64,000 nucleotides of DNA from Pseudomonas berkeleyensis (GTDB taxonomy: Bacteria > Pseudomonadota > Gammaproteobacteria > Pseudomonadales > Pseudomonadaceae), in assembly GCF_014109765.1 (NCBI RefSeq), contig NZ_CP059139.1, positions 3,600,001 to 3,664,000 on the forward strand. The letters run 5' to 3'. The notes under the pieces are model-generated. The model saw only the letters and a list, made by a program, of their open reading frames with translations, searched no databases and was not told where the DNA came from. Numbering within the stretch: the first letter of the stretch is position 1; every line of letters starts with the position of its first letter. Shown one piece after another: positions 1 through 8,794 of the stretch. Position numbers and translations under genes: made by a program.

Positions 1-1
1 C

Positions 2-349
2 CGCGCCCTGAGCCTGTTCAGCTTCATCGCCCTGCTGGGCCTGGTGCTGGTGTGGAACCTGGTGTTCGCCGACCTGCATGGCGCGCGTATCTCGGTGGTA
101 TTGGCCATCCAGTTGCTGCCGCTGATTCTGCTCGCCCCAGGTTTGTTGATGGGCAACGCGCGCGCTCATGCCTGGGCCTGCTTCGTGGTCAATATCTACT
201 TCATCCAGGGCGTGCTCGCCGCCATCGACCCGGCGCGCGCGCTGTTCGGCGTGCTGGAAGCGGTGATCAGCTTCGGCCTGTTCTGCAGCGCGCTGCTCTA
301 CACCCGCTGGCGTTTCCAGTACGACCGCAAGCTGGCTGGGGAAGTCTGA
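2..349 (+). CDS. DUF2069 membrane protein (5' end outside window)
   Basis: The frame is open from the first bases of the window, so the start codon lies upstream and 115 residues are visible. The protein is almost entirely hydrophobic, with about three membrane segments, and ends in a basic cytoplasmic-looking tail (YTRWRFQYDRK). Size and sequence fit the DUF2069 family of small inner-membrane proteins, whose function is not known. The stop codon TGA shares its last base with the ATG of the next gene (TGATG), so the two are probably translationally coupled. An internal GTG at 44 could be mistaken for a start, but the membrane-like sequence continues upstream of it. Family call inferred from recall of the family, not from a search. 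Confidence 0.7.
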   Translation, partial: RALSLFSFIALLGLVLVWNLVFADLHGARISVVLAIQLLPLILLAPGLLMGNARAHAWACFVVNIYFIQGVLAAIDPARALFGVLEAVISFGLFCSALLYTRWRFQYDRKLAGEV

Positions 350-1041
350 TGCGCCTGGTGCTGCTGCCCGGTCTGAACGGCAGCAGCCACCTCTTCATGC
401 CATTGCTCGACGCGCTTCAGGGCATTGACTGTCAGGTGCTCCCCCTGCCGGAGCAGGGGCCGCAGGATTACGACAGCCTGGCCGACAGGCTGATCCATGA
501 GCTGGGCCACACGCCCTTCATGCTGCTGGGTGAATCCTTCTCCGGCCCGCTGGCCTACTGCCTGGCATTGCGAAACCCCGAAGGCTTGCGCGGCCTTGTC
601 TTCGCCGCCTCATTCCTGACCAGCCCTTTCGCGCCTCTGGCCTTGCTCAGGCACTTGCCCATACCTCTGGCACTGGCGACACGTCCCTGGATACTTCGCA
701 CCCTGTGTCTCGGCCACCAGGCCAGCGACGCAGAACTCAGGCTTGTGCAAGGGGAAATCCGCCGGCTGGATCAGTCACTGGTGCGCGCGCGCCTTGCCAG
801 CCTGGCAACACTGCACGCACCGCAGCAACACCTCGCCTTGCCGGCGCTGCACCTGTGGCCGCAACAGGATCGACTGGTCACGGCGAAGACCGCCAAGCGC
901 CTGACCGATTACTGCAACGATCTACGCCAAGTGCGCCTGGAAGGCCCGCACTTCGTTCTGCAAACGCAACCACGAACCTGCGCGGCGGCGATTCGCAGCT
1001 TCATGGCGGAACACGAGCCGGAGAACGCGCGACAGGACTAG
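349..1041 (+). CDS. alpha/beta hydrolase, 230 aa
   Basis: A compact alpha/beta-hydrolase-fold protein. The nucleophile elbow reads GESFSG with Ser63; Asp174 (WPQQD) and His201 (GPHFVL) fall where the acid and the base of the triad are expected. The N-terminal strand LVLLPGLNGS supplies the oxyanion-hole region. Substrate is unknown; similar small hydrolases are annotated as lipases or carboxylesterases. The ATG at 349 overlaps the stop of the DUF2069 gene; a longer open frame upstream overlaps that gene out of frame and is not believed. The gene is convergent with hda, only 27 bp from its stop. Confidence 0.75.
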   Translation: MRLVLLPGLNGSSHLFMPLLDALQGIDCQVLPLPEQGPQDYDSLADRLIHELGHTPFMLLGESFSGPLAYCLALRNPEGLRGLVFAASFLTSPFAPLALLRHLPIPLALATRPWILRTLCLGHQASDAELRLVQGEIRRLDQSLVRARLASLATLHAPQQHLALPALHLWPQQDRLVTAKTAKRLTDYCNDLRQVRLEGPHFVLQTQPRTCAAAIRSFMAEHEPENARQD

Positions 1042-1068
1042 TGGCATCTCAGCGCCTGTCCTTCACCT

Positions 1069-1773
1069 CTACCAGCCCAGGGTTTCCTTGAGGAAGGGAA
1101 TGGTCAGCTTGCGCTGAGCCTGCAGCGAGGCCTGATCGAGGCGTTCCAGCAACTCGAACAGCGCGCTCATGCTGCGCTCACCCCGGGTAAGGATGAAGCG
1201 CCCAACGTCATCGCTCATCTGCAAGCCACGGCGCGAAGCGCGTAACTGCAAGGCGCGCAGCTTGTCCTCGTCGGACAGCTCGTGCAGTTGGAAAACCAGA
1301 GCCAGGGTCAAGCGCGACTTGAGGTCGGGCAACTGGATCGGCAGCTCACGCGGGGACATGGTGCCGGCCAGCAGCAGGCGCCGGCCACTGTCACGCAGGC
1401 GATTGAACAGGTGAAACAGCCCTTCTTCCCAGTCGCTGCGTCCGGCCACTGCATCGAGATCATCGAGGCAGACCAGCTCACAGAGCTCCAGGTTATCGAG
1501 CAACTCCGGGCCGTGTTGCACCACCTCACCGAGCGGCAGATACACCACTGCCTCACCACGCTGCTCGAAACGCAAGCAAGCTGCCTGCAGTAAGTGACTA
1601 CGCCCTACGCCTTCGGCGCCCCATAGATAGATCAGGCTTTCCGTCCAGCCGGCATCGGCCTCGCACAGGCGCTCGACGTAGCCCAGAGCCGCGGCATTGG
1701 CGCCGGGGTAGTAGTTGGCGAAGGTGGCGTCATCACGCAGACGCACCCCCAGAGGCAGCTGGATTGGTTTCAT
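1069..1773 (-). CDS. hda: DnaA regulatory inactivator Hda
   Basis: A 234-residue AAA+ protein related to domain III of DnaA. With the sliding clamp it stimulates ATP hydrolysis by DnaA after initiation (RIDA), preventing re-replication. The N-terminus carries the clamp-binding motif QLPLGV (residues 5-10). The P-loop reads GAEGVGRSH (52-60), with Arg where most AAA+ proteins have Lys, as is also the case in Hda of E. coli. The Walker B region is CLDDLDAVAG (about 102-111). The C-terminal part corresponds to the helical lid. The ATG overlaps the stop of the AI-2E permease gene by four bases (ATGA), so the two are co-transcribed. Confidence 0.93.
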   Translation of the reverse strand: MKPIQLPLGVRLRDDATFANYYPGANAAALGYVERLCEADAGWTESLIYLWGAEGVGRSHLLQAACLRFEQRGEAVVYLPLGEVVQHGPELLDNLELCELVCLDDLDAVAGRSDWEEGLFHLFNRLRDSGRRLLLAGTMSPRELPIQLPDLKSRLTLALVFQLHELSDEDKLRALQLRASRRGLQMSDDVGRFILTRGERSMSALFELLERLDQASLQAQRKLTIPFLKETLGW

Positions 1774-2861
1774 GCAGGACTCGGCGGCTCGTCGGAACCG
1801 CTGTTGGACTCTCCGTAAAGGCCGGAAAGTTTATATAAATCATGAGCATGACGCAGCAAAACCATGATCACGGCAGCAACCGGCAGTGCCAGCAGCACGC
1901 CAGTGAAACCAAACAGCTGGCCGCCCGCGAGGATCGCGAAGATCACCGCGACCGGGTGCAGGCCGATGCGATCACCCACCAACATGGGCGTCAGCACCAT
2001 GCCTTCGAGCAGTTGGCCGATCATGAACACCACGCCGATACCGATCAGCGGATATGGGTCGAGGCCGAACTGGAACAGCGCAGCAGTCAGCGCCGCACCG
2101 ATACCGACGATGAAGCCCATGTAGGGCACGATGCTCGCCAGGCCAGCCAGCACGCCGATCAGCAGCCCCAGCTCCAGGCCCACCAGCATCAGCCCAGTGG
2201 CGTAGATGATGCTGAGCGCCAGCATTACCAGCAATTGGCCACGCAGGAAGGCACCGAGCACCTCGTGGCATTCGCCGGTCAGCTTGACGATCAATCCTTC
2301 ACGCTGACGCGGCAGCAGACGCCGCACGCGCTCGACCAGCACGTCCCAGTCGCGCATCAGGTAAAAGCTCACCACCGGAATCAGCAGCAGATTGCCCAAC
2401 CAGGCGAGCAACGCCAGCCCCGAAGACGTGGCCTGGGCCAGCACGGCCTTGAGCACGTCAGTAGTCTTGCCAATGTTGTCGGTAAAGACCTGCTTGAGCT
2501 GATCGACCTGCAACAAGTCATCCTGCAAACCCAGATGCGATTGCGACCAGGGCAAGGCCGTGCCCTGCAGCCAGTCGAGCATTTCTGGCGCCAACTGATA
2601 CAGGCGCACCAATTGCCGCCCCAGCATGGGCACCAGCACCAGCAGCAGAATCAACAGCACCAGGGCGAACAGGGTGAACACCACGACCACGCCGCCGGTG
2701 CGCGACAGGCGATGGCGCTCCAGGCGGTCGACCAGTGGATCACCGAGATAGGCCAGCAGGATGCCGATCAGGAAGGGGGACAGAATCGGATGCAACAAGT
2801 ACAACAGCCAGCCGAGCAGAAACAGCCCAGCCATCCATAGCCAACGGGTGGAATCGGTCAT
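1770..2861 (-). CDS. AI-2E family transporter (PerM-like permease)
   Basis: A 363-residue polytopic inner-membrane protein. The N-terminus has two closely spaced membrane segments, followed by a soluble-looking stretch (about residues 75-150), and then a conserved C-terminal block of membrane helices containing the family-typical SIVPYMGFIVGIGAAL and LVGDRIGLHPVAVIFAILAGGQ. The AI-2E family includes TqsA (autoinducer-2 export) and Na+/H+ antiporters, so the substrate here cannot be told. In Pseudomonas this permease precedes hda, as here, with a four-base overlap. The gene lies 72 bp downstream of DUF2066 on the same strand, with a GC-rich hairpin between. Confidence 0.85.
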   Translation of the reverse strand: MTDSTRWLWMAGLFLLGWLLYLLHPILSPFLIGILLAYLGDPLVDRLERHRLSRTGGVVVVFTLFALVLLILLLVLVPMLGRQLVRLYQLAPEMLDWLQGTALPWSQSHLGLQDDLLQVDQLKQVFTDNIGKTTDVLKAVLAQATSSGLALLAWLGNLLLIPVVSFYLMRDWDVLVERVRRLLPRQREGLIVKLTGECHEVLGAFLRGQLLVMLALSIIYATGLMLVGLELGLLIGVLAGLASIVPYMGFIVGIGAALTAALFQFGLDPYPLIGIGVVFMIGQLLEGMVLTPMLVGDRIGLHPVAVIFAILAGGQLFGFTGVLLALPVAAVIMVLLRHAHDLYKLSGLYGESNSGSDEPPSPA

Positions 2862-2882
2862 GCTCGCGTCCTCGATGCGAAA

Positions 2883-2901
2883 CGGCGCCAGGAAGGCGCC
2901 G
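2883..2901 (-). terminator. GC-rich hairpin between DUF2066 and AI-2E genes
   Basis: CGGCGCC at 2883-2889 pairs with GGCGCCG at 2895-2901 across a five-base loop. On the minus strand it is followed only by GTTTCG, so the U-tract is poor. It may attenuate or protect mRNA rather than terminate. Confidence 0.3.
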
Positions 2902-2933
2902 CGTAACGGGGCTGTGTTGGCCCTGCAGAAATT

Positions 2934-3974
2934 CTACCAGCGGAAGCGCATCTCATCGCTGCGCGGTTTCACCTGTGGTGCCTGCTCACCGGCGCTCTCT
3001 GGATTGTCTACCGGCTCGCTGGCATCCAACGGTTCGGTGACTTCCTGCAACTGCCCCAGCGCCAATTGCGCGCGCAGTTGCTCCGGGCTGGCACTGACCT
3101 GATAAACAAGACGCTGGCCATCGATCTCCTGCAAACGTGCGGCGAACGGCTCGAGCAGGCGCTCCAGAGCGGCGAAACGGCCCAGATCAGCGCCCTCGAT
3201 CACCAACGTCAGGCTCTGCGCTGCGCCGGGCTTGACCAGAAAGCGCGGGGCCAGACGCTCAGCCACCGCCAGCATCACCGCATCGGCCAGCGCTGCCTGA
3301 TCAGCCGCTTCAGCCTTGCCTTGCTCACGTTCGTCACCCAGCCACAAACGCCAGGTCGCCTGCCAGCTGCCGCCACTCTCGGTCGCCTGCACTGCCAACA
3401 AGGCATCGGCGCCGTAGCGTTCGGAAGCTTCGCGCAGCGCTTGCGGGTCATTGGCCATCAATGCATCGCCCGTGGCGACCAGTTGCTCGCTCAAATCGGC
3501 CAGCGGCAGGCGCAAGGGCAAACCGCGATGCTGAGCGGCGTCACGCAGCCCTGCCGCTGCGCTCTGGCTTTCGCCGATCAGTTGGCTGCCTTCTGGAGAT
3601 TCATTGAGCCACCAGGTAAGGATGGCCGGACGATTGGCGCCCCAGAGGGCCAGACCGGCCTGGCGCAACTGACGATCGGTACTGGCCGGGTCGAACTCGA
3701 CGACCAGCGCATCGCCTTCGAAACCATACTGACTGACGATCTGCTGCGGATCCTTGCGCAGCCCCTCCAGCCCGGCACTCTGCAACGCCTTGGCATCCCC
3801 GGTGAGACGCTGCACCAGCGTCTGCAAGGCTTTCTGCATGGCGGCATCACGGCTTTCCGGCTGCTGATCTGCAACGGCCTCGCGTACCTGATACAAACCA
3901 GCGACCGGCGCAGCCAGGGCCGGCAGGCTCAGCAGCGACAGACAGAAAAACATCAGGCGGACAGACAGGCGCAT
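2934..3974 (-). CDS. DUF2066 periplasmic protein
   Basis: A 346-residue protein with a clear Sec signal peptide (basic MRLSVR, hydrophobic core, cleavage near LPALAAP). The remainder is soluble, rich in Ala, Leu and Gln, and matches the DUF2066 family found next to purM in Pseudomonas; its function is unknown. I start at the ATG at 3974; a TTG 15 bp upstream is possible but gives a worse signal peptide. It is divergent from purM across about 245 bp, and reads toward the AI-2E permease and hda, with which it may form an operon. Confidence 0.75.
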   Translation of the reverse strand: MRLSVRLMFFCLSLLSLPALAAPVAGLYQVREAVADQQPESRDAAMQKALQTLVQRLTGDAKALQSAGLEGLRKDPQQIVSQYGFEGDALVVEFDPASTDRQLRQAGLALWGANRPAILTWWLNESPEGSQLIGESQSAAAGLRDAAQHRGLPLRLPLADLSEQLVATGDALMANDPQALREASERYGADALLAVQATESGGSWQATWRLWLGDEREQGKAEAADQAALADAVMLAVAERLAPRFLVKPGAAQSLTLVIEGADLGRFAALERLLEPFAARLQEIDGQRLVYQVSASPEQLRAQLALGQLQEVTEPLDASEPVDNPESAGEQAPQVKPRSDEMRFRW

Positions 3975-4219
3975 GGCGGGCTCTCGCAAAGGGATAGTGG
4001 CACGGCAGCCGTGCGCAAAGGCCTATACCTTAAACAGCCGCTCAAGCCCCGGCAACCAGAGCCAGTGCCTGCGACGAAGCGCACGCGTGCGAGTGGCCGC
4101 TACCGGGCAAGCCTGATAAAATCGCGCGCCTTCGCCAGCCGGTACGCGCGCCGGGCTCCTTGGATGAGCCTGCGCCACGTCGGCGCCTACACGAACTCCC
4201 CATTCAAAGGCCCGGATCT

Positions 4220-5278
4220 ATGAGCAAGCAACCCTCCATCAGCTACAAGGACGCAGGCGTCGACATCGATGCCGGTGAGGCCCTGGTCGAACGCATCAAA
4301 GGCGTCGCCAAGCGCACTGCCCGTCCGGAAGTCATGGGTGGCCTGGGTGGCTTCGGCGCCCTGTGCGAAATTCCGGCCGGCTACAAACAGCCGGTTCTGG
4401 TGTCCGGCACCGACGGCGTCGGCACCAAGCTGCGCCTGGCGCTGAACCTGAACAAGCACGACAGCATCGGCCAGGATCTGGTCGCAATGTGCGTCAACGA
4501 CCTGGTGGTCTGCGGCGCCGAGCCGCTGTTCTTCCTCGATTACTACGCCACCGGCAAGCTCAACGTCGACGTGGCCGCCACCGTGGTCACCGGCATTGGC
4601 GCCGGCTGCGAACTGGCCGGCTGCTCCCTGGTCGGCGGTGAAACGGCCGAGATGCCGGGCATGTACGAAGGCGAAGACTACGACCTGGCCGGCTTCTGCG
4701 TCGGTGTGGTGGAAAAGGCCGAGATCATCGACGGCTCCAAGGTCGTCACCGGCGACGCGCTGATCGCCCTGCCCTCCTCCGGCCCGCACTCCAACGGCTA
4801 TTCGCTGATCCGCAAGATCATCGAAGTCTCCGGCGCCGACATCGAGCAGGTACAACTCGGCGACAAAGCCCTGGCTGACCTGCTGATGGCGCCAACCCGC
4901 ATCTACGTCAAGCCGCTGCTCAAACTGATCAAGGACACCGGCGCGGTCAAAGCCATGGCCCACATCACTGGCGGCGGCCTGCTGGACAACATCCCACGCG
5001 TCCTGCCCAAAGGCGCCCAGGCCGTCATCGACGTGGCCAGCTGGACGCGCCCGGCCGTGTTCGACTGGCTGCAGCAACAAGGCAACGTCGACGAGCACGA
5101 GATGCACCGCGTGCTGAACTGCGGCGTCGGCATGGTCATCTGCGTGGCTCAGGATCAGGTCGAAACCGCCCTTGCCAGCCTGCGTGCCAGTGGCGAAGCC
5201 CCGTGGGTCATCGGCCAGATCACCGAAGCGGTAGAAGGCGCGGCCCAGGTTCAGTTGAACAACCTGAAAGCCCACTGA
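4220..5278 (+). CDS. purM: phosphoribosylformylglycinamidine cyclo-ligase
   Basis: AIR synthetase (352 aa) catalyses the ATP-dependent ring closure of FGAM to aminoimidazole ribonucleotide, step five of purine synthesis. The N-terminal glycine-rich region and the signature GTDGVGTKL (residues 63-71) are intact, as are HSNGYSLIR and the late HITGGGL segment. Length equals that of the family. The open frame extends 20 codons upstream, but the ATG at 4220 starts the conserved [13 protein letters not shown]. The stop TGA overlaps the purN ATG (TGATG), the usual purMN arrangement, and implies coupled translation. Confidence 0.97.
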   Translation: MSKQPSISYKDAGVDIDAGEALVERIKGVAKRTARPEVMGGLGGFGALCEIPAGYKQPVLVSGTDGVGTKLRLALNLNKHDSIGQDLVAMCVNDLVVCGAEPLFFLDYYATGKLNVDVAATVVTGIGAGCELAGCSLVGGETAEMPGMYEGEDYDLAGFCVGVVEKAEIIDGSKVVTGDALIALPSSGPHSNGYSLIRKIIEVSGADIEQVQLGDKALADLLMAPTRIYVKPLLKLIKDTGAVKAMAHITGGGLLDNIPRVLPKGAQAVIDVASWTRPAVFDWLQQQGNVDEHEMHRVLNCGVGMVICVAQDQVETALASLRASGEAPWVIGQITEAVEGAAQVQLNNLKAH

Positions 5279-5922
5279 TGCCCTGTAATGTCGTCGTCCT
5301 GATCTCCGGATCAGGCAGTAATCTGCAGGCGCTGATCGACAGCATCGGCCACGACGGCAACCCGGCCCGCATCGCTGCGGTGGTCTGCAACCGCGCCGAT
5401 GCCTTTGGCCTGGAGCGTGCGAAACAGGCTGGGATCGCCACCGAACTGCTTGATCACAAGCAGTTCGACGGCAGAGAGGCATTCGACGCCGCCCTGATCC
5501 AGGCAATCGACGCCCACCAGCCTGATCTGGTGGTGCTCGCCGGCTTCATGCGCATCCTCACGCCGGGCTTCGTCCAGCATTACAACGGCCGCCTGCTGAA
5601 TATCCATCCTTCGCTGCTACCCAAGCACAAAGGCTTGCACACTCATCAGCGGGCTCTCGAGGCCGGCGACGCCGAGCACGGCTGTAGCGTGCACTTCGTT
5701 ACCGAGGAACTCGATGGTGGCCCTCTGGTCGTACAAGCTGTACTGCCGGTTAAGGCAGACGACACGGCCGAAAGCCTGGCCCGCCGCGTACACCAGCAGG
5801 AACACCGCATCTATCCGCTGGCCGTACGCTGGTTTGCCGAAGGCCGCTTGCGTCTTGGCGCTCAAGGCGCAATGCTGGATGGCATGCCGCTGCCTGCCAG
5901 CGGCCACCCGATTCGAACCTAG
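5278..5922 (+). CDS. purN: phosphoribosylglycinamide formyltransferase
   Basis: GAR transformylase (214 aa) transfers a formyl group from 10-formyl-tetrahydrofolate to GAR, step three of purine synthesis. The N-terminal phosphate-binding loop SGSGSNLQAL and the catalytic triad equivalents Asn108 and His110 (LLNIHPSLLPKHKG) and Asp146 (TEELDGGP) are present. The start shares one base with the purM stop. The Shine-Dalgarno of the next gene (AGGAGA) lies on the purN stop, so purM-purN-DUF3108 is probably one transcript, ending at the terminator near 6.68 kb. Confidence 0.97.
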   Translation: MPCNVVVLISGSGSNLQALIDSIGHDGNPARIAAVVCNRADAFGLERAKQAGIATELLDHKQFDGREAFDAALIQAIDAHQPDLVVLAGFMRILTPGFVQHYNGRLLNIHPSLLPKHKGLHTHQRALEAGDAEHGCSVHFVTEELDGGPLVVQAVLPVKADDTAESLARRVHQQEHRIYPLAVRWFAEGRLRLGAQGAMLDGMPLPASGHPIRT

Positions 5923-5930
5923 GAGACTCT

Positions 5931-6647
5931 ATGCGTCGTGCCCTGCTGCTCGCCCTGACTCTGTTCAGCCTGCCCGCCCTTGCCGATGAACTGCAGCCCT
6001 TCTCTGCCAGCTACACCGCTGACTGGAAGCAGTTGCCGGTCAGCGGTAGCGCCGAGCGCAGCCTCAAGCGCGAGGACGACGGTCGCTGGACGCTCAACTT
6101 CGAAGCCTCGATGCTGGTCGCCGGCCTCACCGAAGAAAGCACCTTCCGCGTCGACAACGGTGCCCTGCTGCCGCTGACCTACCGCCTCAACCGCAGTGGT
6201 CTGGGCAAAGGCAAGAAGGTCGAGCAGGACTTCGACTGGGAACAGAAGCAGGTGATCGGTACGGATCGTGGTGACGCCGTGCGCCTCCCGCTCAACCGCG
6301 GCCTGCTGGACAAGTCGACCTACCAGATCGCCCTGCAGCAGGACGTCGCTGCCGGCAAGAAGAGCGTCAGCTACCAGGTGGTCGACGGTGACGAGATCGA
6401 AACCTATGACTTCCGCGTACTGGGCGAGGAAGTGGTACGCACCAAGGCTGGCCTGATCGACGCAATCAAGGTCGAGCGCGTACGCGACCCCACACAAAGC
6501 ACCCGCAAGACCGTGCTGTGGTTCGCCAAGGATTGGGGCCACCTGCTGGTTCGCCTGCATCAGGTGGAAACCGACGGCAAGGAATACCAGATCATGCTCA
6601 AGGAGGGCACGGTCGACGGCAAGGCGGTGGAAGGTCGTCGCGACTGA
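5931..6647 (+). CDS. DUF3108 periplasmic protein
   Basis: A 238-residue exported protein: an N-terminal signal peptide (MRRALLLALTLFSLPALA, cleavage before DELQPF), then a domain rich in beta-strand-like sequence typical of DUF3108. Family function is unknown; its constant position after purN in Pseudomonas says little about its role. A strong AGGAGA site sits five bases before the ATG and overlaps the purN stop. A canonical rho-independent terminator begins 15 bp after its stop, so this is the last gene of the purM operon. Confidence 0.8.
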   Translation: MRRALLLALTLFSLPALADELQPFSASYTADWKQLPVSGSAERSLKREDDGRWTLNFEASMLVAGLTEESTFRVDNGALLPLTYRLNRSGLGKGKKVEQDFDWEQKQVIGTDRGDAVRLPLNRGLLDKSTYQIALQQDVAAGKKSVSYQVVDGDEIETYDFRVLGEEVVRTKAGLIDAIKVERVRDPTQSTRKTVLWFAKDWGHLLVRLHQVETDGKEYQIMLKEGTVDGKAVEGRRD

Positions 6648-6661
6648 TCCGCAAGCAAACG

Positions 6662-6689
6662 AAAAAACCGGGCCAACGCCCGGTTTTTT
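6662..6689 (+). terminator. rho-independent terminator of purM-purN-DUF3108
   Basis: ACCGGGC (6667-6673), loop CAAC, GCCCGGT (6678-6684), followed by a run of T to 6689 and preceded by a matching run of A. Textbook intrinsic terminator; the A-tract makes it work on the opposite strand too, although amt ends 200 bp away. Confidence 0.92.
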
Positions 6690-6729
6690 ATTGCCCGCCG
6701 CAAACGCTGACAGACAGCCTCTCAGTTAC

Positions 6730-6808
6730 GTAGGGTGCGCCATGCGCACCAGAGGATAGCCTCTGGTACTTCGGTGCGCACAGCCTGGGCGGCCCCGCGA
6801 CACCCTAC
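6730..6808. repeat. 79-bp palindromic intergenic repeat (GTAGGGTGCGC type)
   Basis: An imperfect palindrome with nested arms: GTAGGGTG (6730-6737) pairs with CACCCTAC (6801-6808), TGCGCACC (6743-6750) with GGTGCGCA (6773-6780), and ACCAGAGG (6748-6755) with CCTCTGGT (6760-6767). The first 21 bases (6730-6750) recur exactly, in inverse orientation, at the IS481 insertion point near 37.3/38.6 kb, and with two changes at 19890-19910. It looks like a REP-like intergenic element of this lineage. Confidence 0.75.
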
Positions 6809-6889
6809 GAAGACCACCATCCATGGCAGGTATTACGCTTTATCAATTTCATTCGCCGTAGACGCTGACAGGCGGCGTCCCATGGCTTC

Positions 6890-8098
6890 TCAGTCCTGGC
6901 TGACCGCACCGATCTTGTGAATCGACAGGTCAGCGCCGTTGTACTCCTCCTCCTGGCTCAGACGAATGCCCAACGAGGCCTTGAGCAGGCCATACACCAG
7001 GAAACCACCCAGCAACGCCACCACCACACCCAGCACGGTACCGATCAGCTGGCTGGCCAGGCTCACGCCGCCCAGACCACCAAGAGCCTGCATCCCGAAG
7101 ATACCGCAGGCGATGCCACCCCAAATGCCGCACAAGCCGTGCAATGGCCAGACACCCAGCACATCGTCGATCTTCCACTTCACCTGCGTGGCGGTGAATG
7201 CCCAGACGAACAGCGCACCGGCCACGACGCCGGTCACCAGCGCGCCAATCGGATGCATCAGATCGGAGCCAGCGCAGATCGCCACCAGGCCGGCCAGCGG
7301 GCCGTTGTGCAGAAAGCCCGGGTCATTACGCCCCACCAGCAACGCTGCGACGGTACCGCCGACCATGGCCATCAACGAATTGACCGCTACCAGGCCGCTG
7401 ACACCTTCGAGCGTCTGCGCGCTCATCACATTGAAGCCGAACCAACCGATGATCAGGATCCACGAGCCCAGCGCTAGAAACGGAATGTTCGACGGCGCCA
7501 TGGCAACCAGTTTGCCGTCACGATAACGACCATTGCGACGACCGAGCAGCAACACGGCACCGAACGCCAGCCAGCCGCCCATGGCATGTACCACCACGGA
7601 ACCGGCGAAATCATGGAAGCCGGCGCCGAAACGCGCCTCGAGCCAGGCCTGCAAGCCGTAGTTGCCGTTCCAGATCATGCCTTCGAAGAAGGGATAGACG
7701 AACGCCACGATCAACGCCGTGGCGCACAACTGCGGGCCGAACTTGGCGCGCTCGGCGATGCCACCAGAGATGATCGCCGGAATCGCTGCGGCAAAGGTCA
7801 GCAGGAAGAAGAACTTCACCAGCCCATAACCGTGGTTCTCGGTAAGCACTGCAGCCGGTTCAAGGAAGTTGATGCCGTAGGCGATCCAGTAGCCGATGAA
7901 GAAATAGGCCAGGGCCGAGATGGCAAAGTCGGAAAGAATCTTCGACAAGGCGTTGACCTGGTTCTTCTGCCGCACCGTGCCAACCTCGAGAAAGGCGAAG
8001 CCCGCGTGCATGGCCAGCACCATGATCGCACCCAGCAGGATGAACAGGGTATTGGAGCCGTGGATCAGAGTGGCCACGGCACTGTTGATGTTTTCCAT
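6890..8098 (-). CDS. amt: Amt-family ammonium transporter
   Basis: A 402-residue, 11-helix ammonium channel/transporter of the inner membrane. The pore twin histidines are visible: His171 in GSVVVHAMGGW and His320 in VWPLHGLCGIWGG. The N-terminus begins close to the first helix and lacks the cleavable signal seen in AmtB of E. coli. The C-terminal tail (LGIRLSQEEEYNGADLSIHKIGAVSQD) has the conserved regulatory motif to which a GlnK/PII protein docks in Amt proteins. No PII gene is adjacent. The gene is alone on its strand, bounded by a repeat downstream and a 370-bp AT-richer gap upstream that should hold its promoter. Confidence 0.92.
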   Translation of the reverse strand: MENINSAVATLIHGSNTLFILLGAIMVLAMHAGFAFLEVGTVRQKNQVNALSKILSDFAISALAYFFIGYWIAYGINFLEPAAVLTENHGYGLVKFFFLLTFAAAIPAIISGGIAERAKFGPQLCATALIVAFVYPFFEGMIWNGNYGLQAWLEARFGAGFHDFAGSVVVHAMGGWLAFGAVLLLGRRNGRYRDGKLVAMAPSNIPFLALGSWILIIGWFGFNVMSAQTLEGVSGLVAVNSLMAMVGGTVAALLVGRNDPGFLHNGPLAGLVAICAGSDLMHPIGALVTGVVAGALFVWAFTATQVKWKIDDVLGVWPLHGLCGIWGGIACGIFGMQALGGLGGVSLASQLIGTVLGVVVALLGGFLVYGLLKASLGIRLSQEEEYNGADLSIHKIGAVSQD

Positions 8099-8468
8099 CT
8101 AGGAAGGAAACTCCGGCAGTGAAGAAAAAGCACCAAACGAAGGCATATCGAAGATTTTCTGCACCGCAATGCAGCAAGATCTTGAGGGGCGCCCTCGAAC
8201 GCACCGGCAGGAAGCTCCAGAATGGCGCATCCAGAAACCGGAAATCTGGTATTTATTTCTTATAAATTAATGGGTTATTCGTCGCTCATGCCATCCTGGG
8301 CTTATCTCGAAAGGCACCACCACAGAGCACCGGACGAGTTTTACGCACCAGCAAAATGCAAGCGCTGTACCAAACGCCAACCCACTCACTTTCAGACTAT
8401 TCTTGTGGAACCCTGGCGCTCCAGCGCACTCGTAAGGCATACATACTCAACGCAGAGGATTGCTCACC
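8099..8468. other. 370-bp divergent intergenic region
   Basis: Separates amt (minus) from the YqjD-like operon (plus). Its centre (about 8240-8285) is AT-rich compared with the surroundings and probably contains promoter elements for one or both directions. I looked for a sigma-54 site facing amt (GG-N10-GC type) and found no convincing match. A short open frame at 8222-8479 has no recognisable content and overlaps the next gene. Confidence 0.4.
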
Positions 8469-8786
8469 ATGCCACGTAAAGCCGCTACTCCAAGCACCAA
8501 GGACGCCCTGCTGGACGAGTTCCAGGCTCTGGTCAGCGACACCGAGAAGCTCCTCCAGCACTCTGCCAGCCTCGCCGGCGAACAGGCCGAAGCACTGCGC
8601 GACGATATCCGCAGCAGCCTGGGCCGCGCCCGTGAAACCCTGCACAACGCCGAAGCCGGCCTACGCGAACAGGGCAAGATGGCCGTCGACGCCACTGAGG
8701 ATTACGTACACAAACACCCGTGGCAGGCGCTGGGCCTTTCGGCCGCCGTCGGCCTGGTACTCGGCCTGCTGATCAGCCGACGTTGA
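8469..8786 (+). CDS. DUF883 (YqjD/ElaB) C-tail-anchored protein
   Basis: A 105-residue protein with a long amphipathic, probably coiled-coil region (about residues 10-75, with charged heptads such as DEFQALVSDTEKLLQH) and a single C-terminal membrane helix (WQALGLSAAVGLVLGLLISRR) with the basic end typical of YqjD/ElaB. In E. coli these bind ribosomes at the inner membrane in stationary phase; whether that holds here is inference. AGAGGA stands 10 bases before the ATG; a TTG nine bases upstream is rejected. First of a three-gene set with YqjE- and YqjK-like proteins. Confidence 0.82.
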   Translation: MPRKAATPSTKDALLDEFQALVSDTEKLLQHSASLAGEQAEALRDDIRSSLGRARETLHNAEAGLREQGKMAVDATEDYVHKHPWQALGLSAAVGLVLGLLISRR

Positions 8787-8794
8787 CAGCTCCC

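Noticed and set aside
1842..2840. Open frame antisense to the AI-2E permease gene
   Set aside because: Gln/His-rich shadow product typical of the complement of a membrane protein gene; no ribosome site.
4187..5506. Long open frame opposite purM
   Set aside because: Shadow of purM codon usage; no recognisable domain.
8099..8240. Sigma-54 promoter before amt
   Set aside because: No GG/GC dinucleotides at the right spacing with flanking consensus on the minus strand.
8222..8479. 85-codon open frame upstream of the YqjD-like gene
   Set aside because: Overlaps the start of the next gene, has no ribosome site and no recognisable sequence.
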